64,000 bases of DNA from Branchiostoma floridae (lineage: Eukaryota > Chordata > Leptocardii > Amphioxiformes > Branchiostomatidae). The stretch lies in the NCBI RefSeq assembly GCF_000003815.2, contig NC_049996.1:9512715-9576714 (forward strand). The letters are read 5' to 3'. The position numbers were made by a program, and so were the translations under genes. A model generated the notes under the pieces. It was not told the origin of the DNA, ran no database searches, and worked only from the letters and a program-made list of their open reading frames with translations. Shown here in pieces: positions 63,461-64,000 of the stretch; within the stretch, counting starts at the first letter, position 1, and every line of letters begins with the position of its first letter.

Positions 63461-63545
63461 ACCAGGCGTAGTTTGATCGGCTTGATACCGTATTTTGGCA
63501 ATCGATCGTCCAGGGACGTGTCCCGGAGAAAGCCGATCTGCGAAG

Positions 63546-63676
63546 ATGTCTGCAGCCGAGCAAGCCGGGACGTCCTCAAGTTCTTCCTCCAACTCTTCTC
63601 GAAGACCCAAGGACCAGAGAGACAACAACCTTAAGCTGCTCAAGTCCACCAAGGCGCTGTCCACCAGCGCTAAGAG
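63546..63676 (+). CDS. First coding exon of an unrecognised gene (runs off the right edge)
   Basis: ATG in GAAGATGTC context. 43 codons plus 2 bases reach AAGAG|GTACCAG. The peptide begins 'MSAAEQAGTSSSSS', followed by a basic 'SSRRPKDQRDNN' and 'LKLLKSTKALSTSAKR'. The Ser-rich start and basic helix-like end suggest an intracellular protein, but I do not recognise the family. No second exon is found before 64000. The call rests on codon content, lack of competing frames and the donor. Confidence 0.5.
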
Positions 63677-64000
63677 GTACCAGATCAATTCGGCATTAAT
63701 AACATAGCGACGCTGCATTTTCTATCACGATTAATCATGCCAGTCTCTCCTTGTAATACTGCCAATCAGCTCATTTGCATATAAGCTAAAACCTTGTACT
63801 GTTGGACACAGCAGTTGGGGAAGTCGGCCCGATTTATACCATCTTGTTGGTTATAAAGTCTAGTTTGACGTGGATGTGGAATTGGTGGTGTTTAAGGGCG
63901 GGGAAGGGAGTATGGTGGTGCATAAAATAACGGGAGGGTCAGCTGAGGCGGCCATCTTGTGTGTGTGTACTTTGCACAGTGATTATGTCGCCTTCCTTTG

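Overview
This is a eukaryotic, intron-rich nuclear window. The most likely source is an invertebrate chordate, probably amphioxus (Branchiostoma). That rests on the gene families (a vertebrate-like 15-exon SGLT, CUB-domain surface proteins, an Abl-interactor relative), GT-AG introns of about 0.2-2.5 kb, intronic minisatellites and many small palindromic elements. The species is inferred, not proven.

Layout. 1-2632 (minus): 5' part of a secreted CUB protein that runs off the left edge. 5085-15802 (plus): a complete 15-exon sodium/sugar cotransporter (SLC5A/SGLT, 669 codons), whose introns carry a tRNA-derived SINE, a MITE with target-site duplication, an 889-bp inverted-repeat element and a dispersed 'GGTGCTGAATGACATTC' repeat. 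15873-25006: a gene-free repeat island with a 2.07-kb foldback element, a 106-bp satellite, and a non-autonomous element with 228-bp identical direct repeats and a recurring 'GGCAATCCGCC' hairpin. 25384-28707 (minus): a 5-exon, 404-codon, acidic type I membrane protein I do not recognise. 30591-35969 (minus): a 7-exon, 312-codon two-CUB protein, perhaps GPI-anchored, with a 1.35-kb minisatellite in one intron and decayed copies of its CUB exon in another. 36-52 kb: sparse sequence with a possible two-exon small gene from 40642 and a minus-strand spliced locus with four tandem exon-like units (46.4-47.2 kb). 52266-56337 (plus): a 3-exon Abl-interactor (Abi) paralogue lacking SH3. 57.2-63.5 kb: intergenic. 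63546-63676 (plus): first coding exon of an unrecognised gene leaving on the right.

The genes do not form an operon-like set; each is an independent unit. The only evident relation is between the two CUB genes, whose first CUB exon is 231 bp in both with the same intron phases, so they look like local paralogues. No complete autonomous transposon coding region was found, so all mobile elements here look non-autonomous. The least conventional signals are the compensating hairpin series at 18.7-24.5 kb, the foldback element with a 32-bp hairpin array, and the tandem exon units near 47 kb. Exon boundaries were built by hand from GT-AG sites, reading-frame phase and family similarity recalled from memory; no alignment or transcript data were available.
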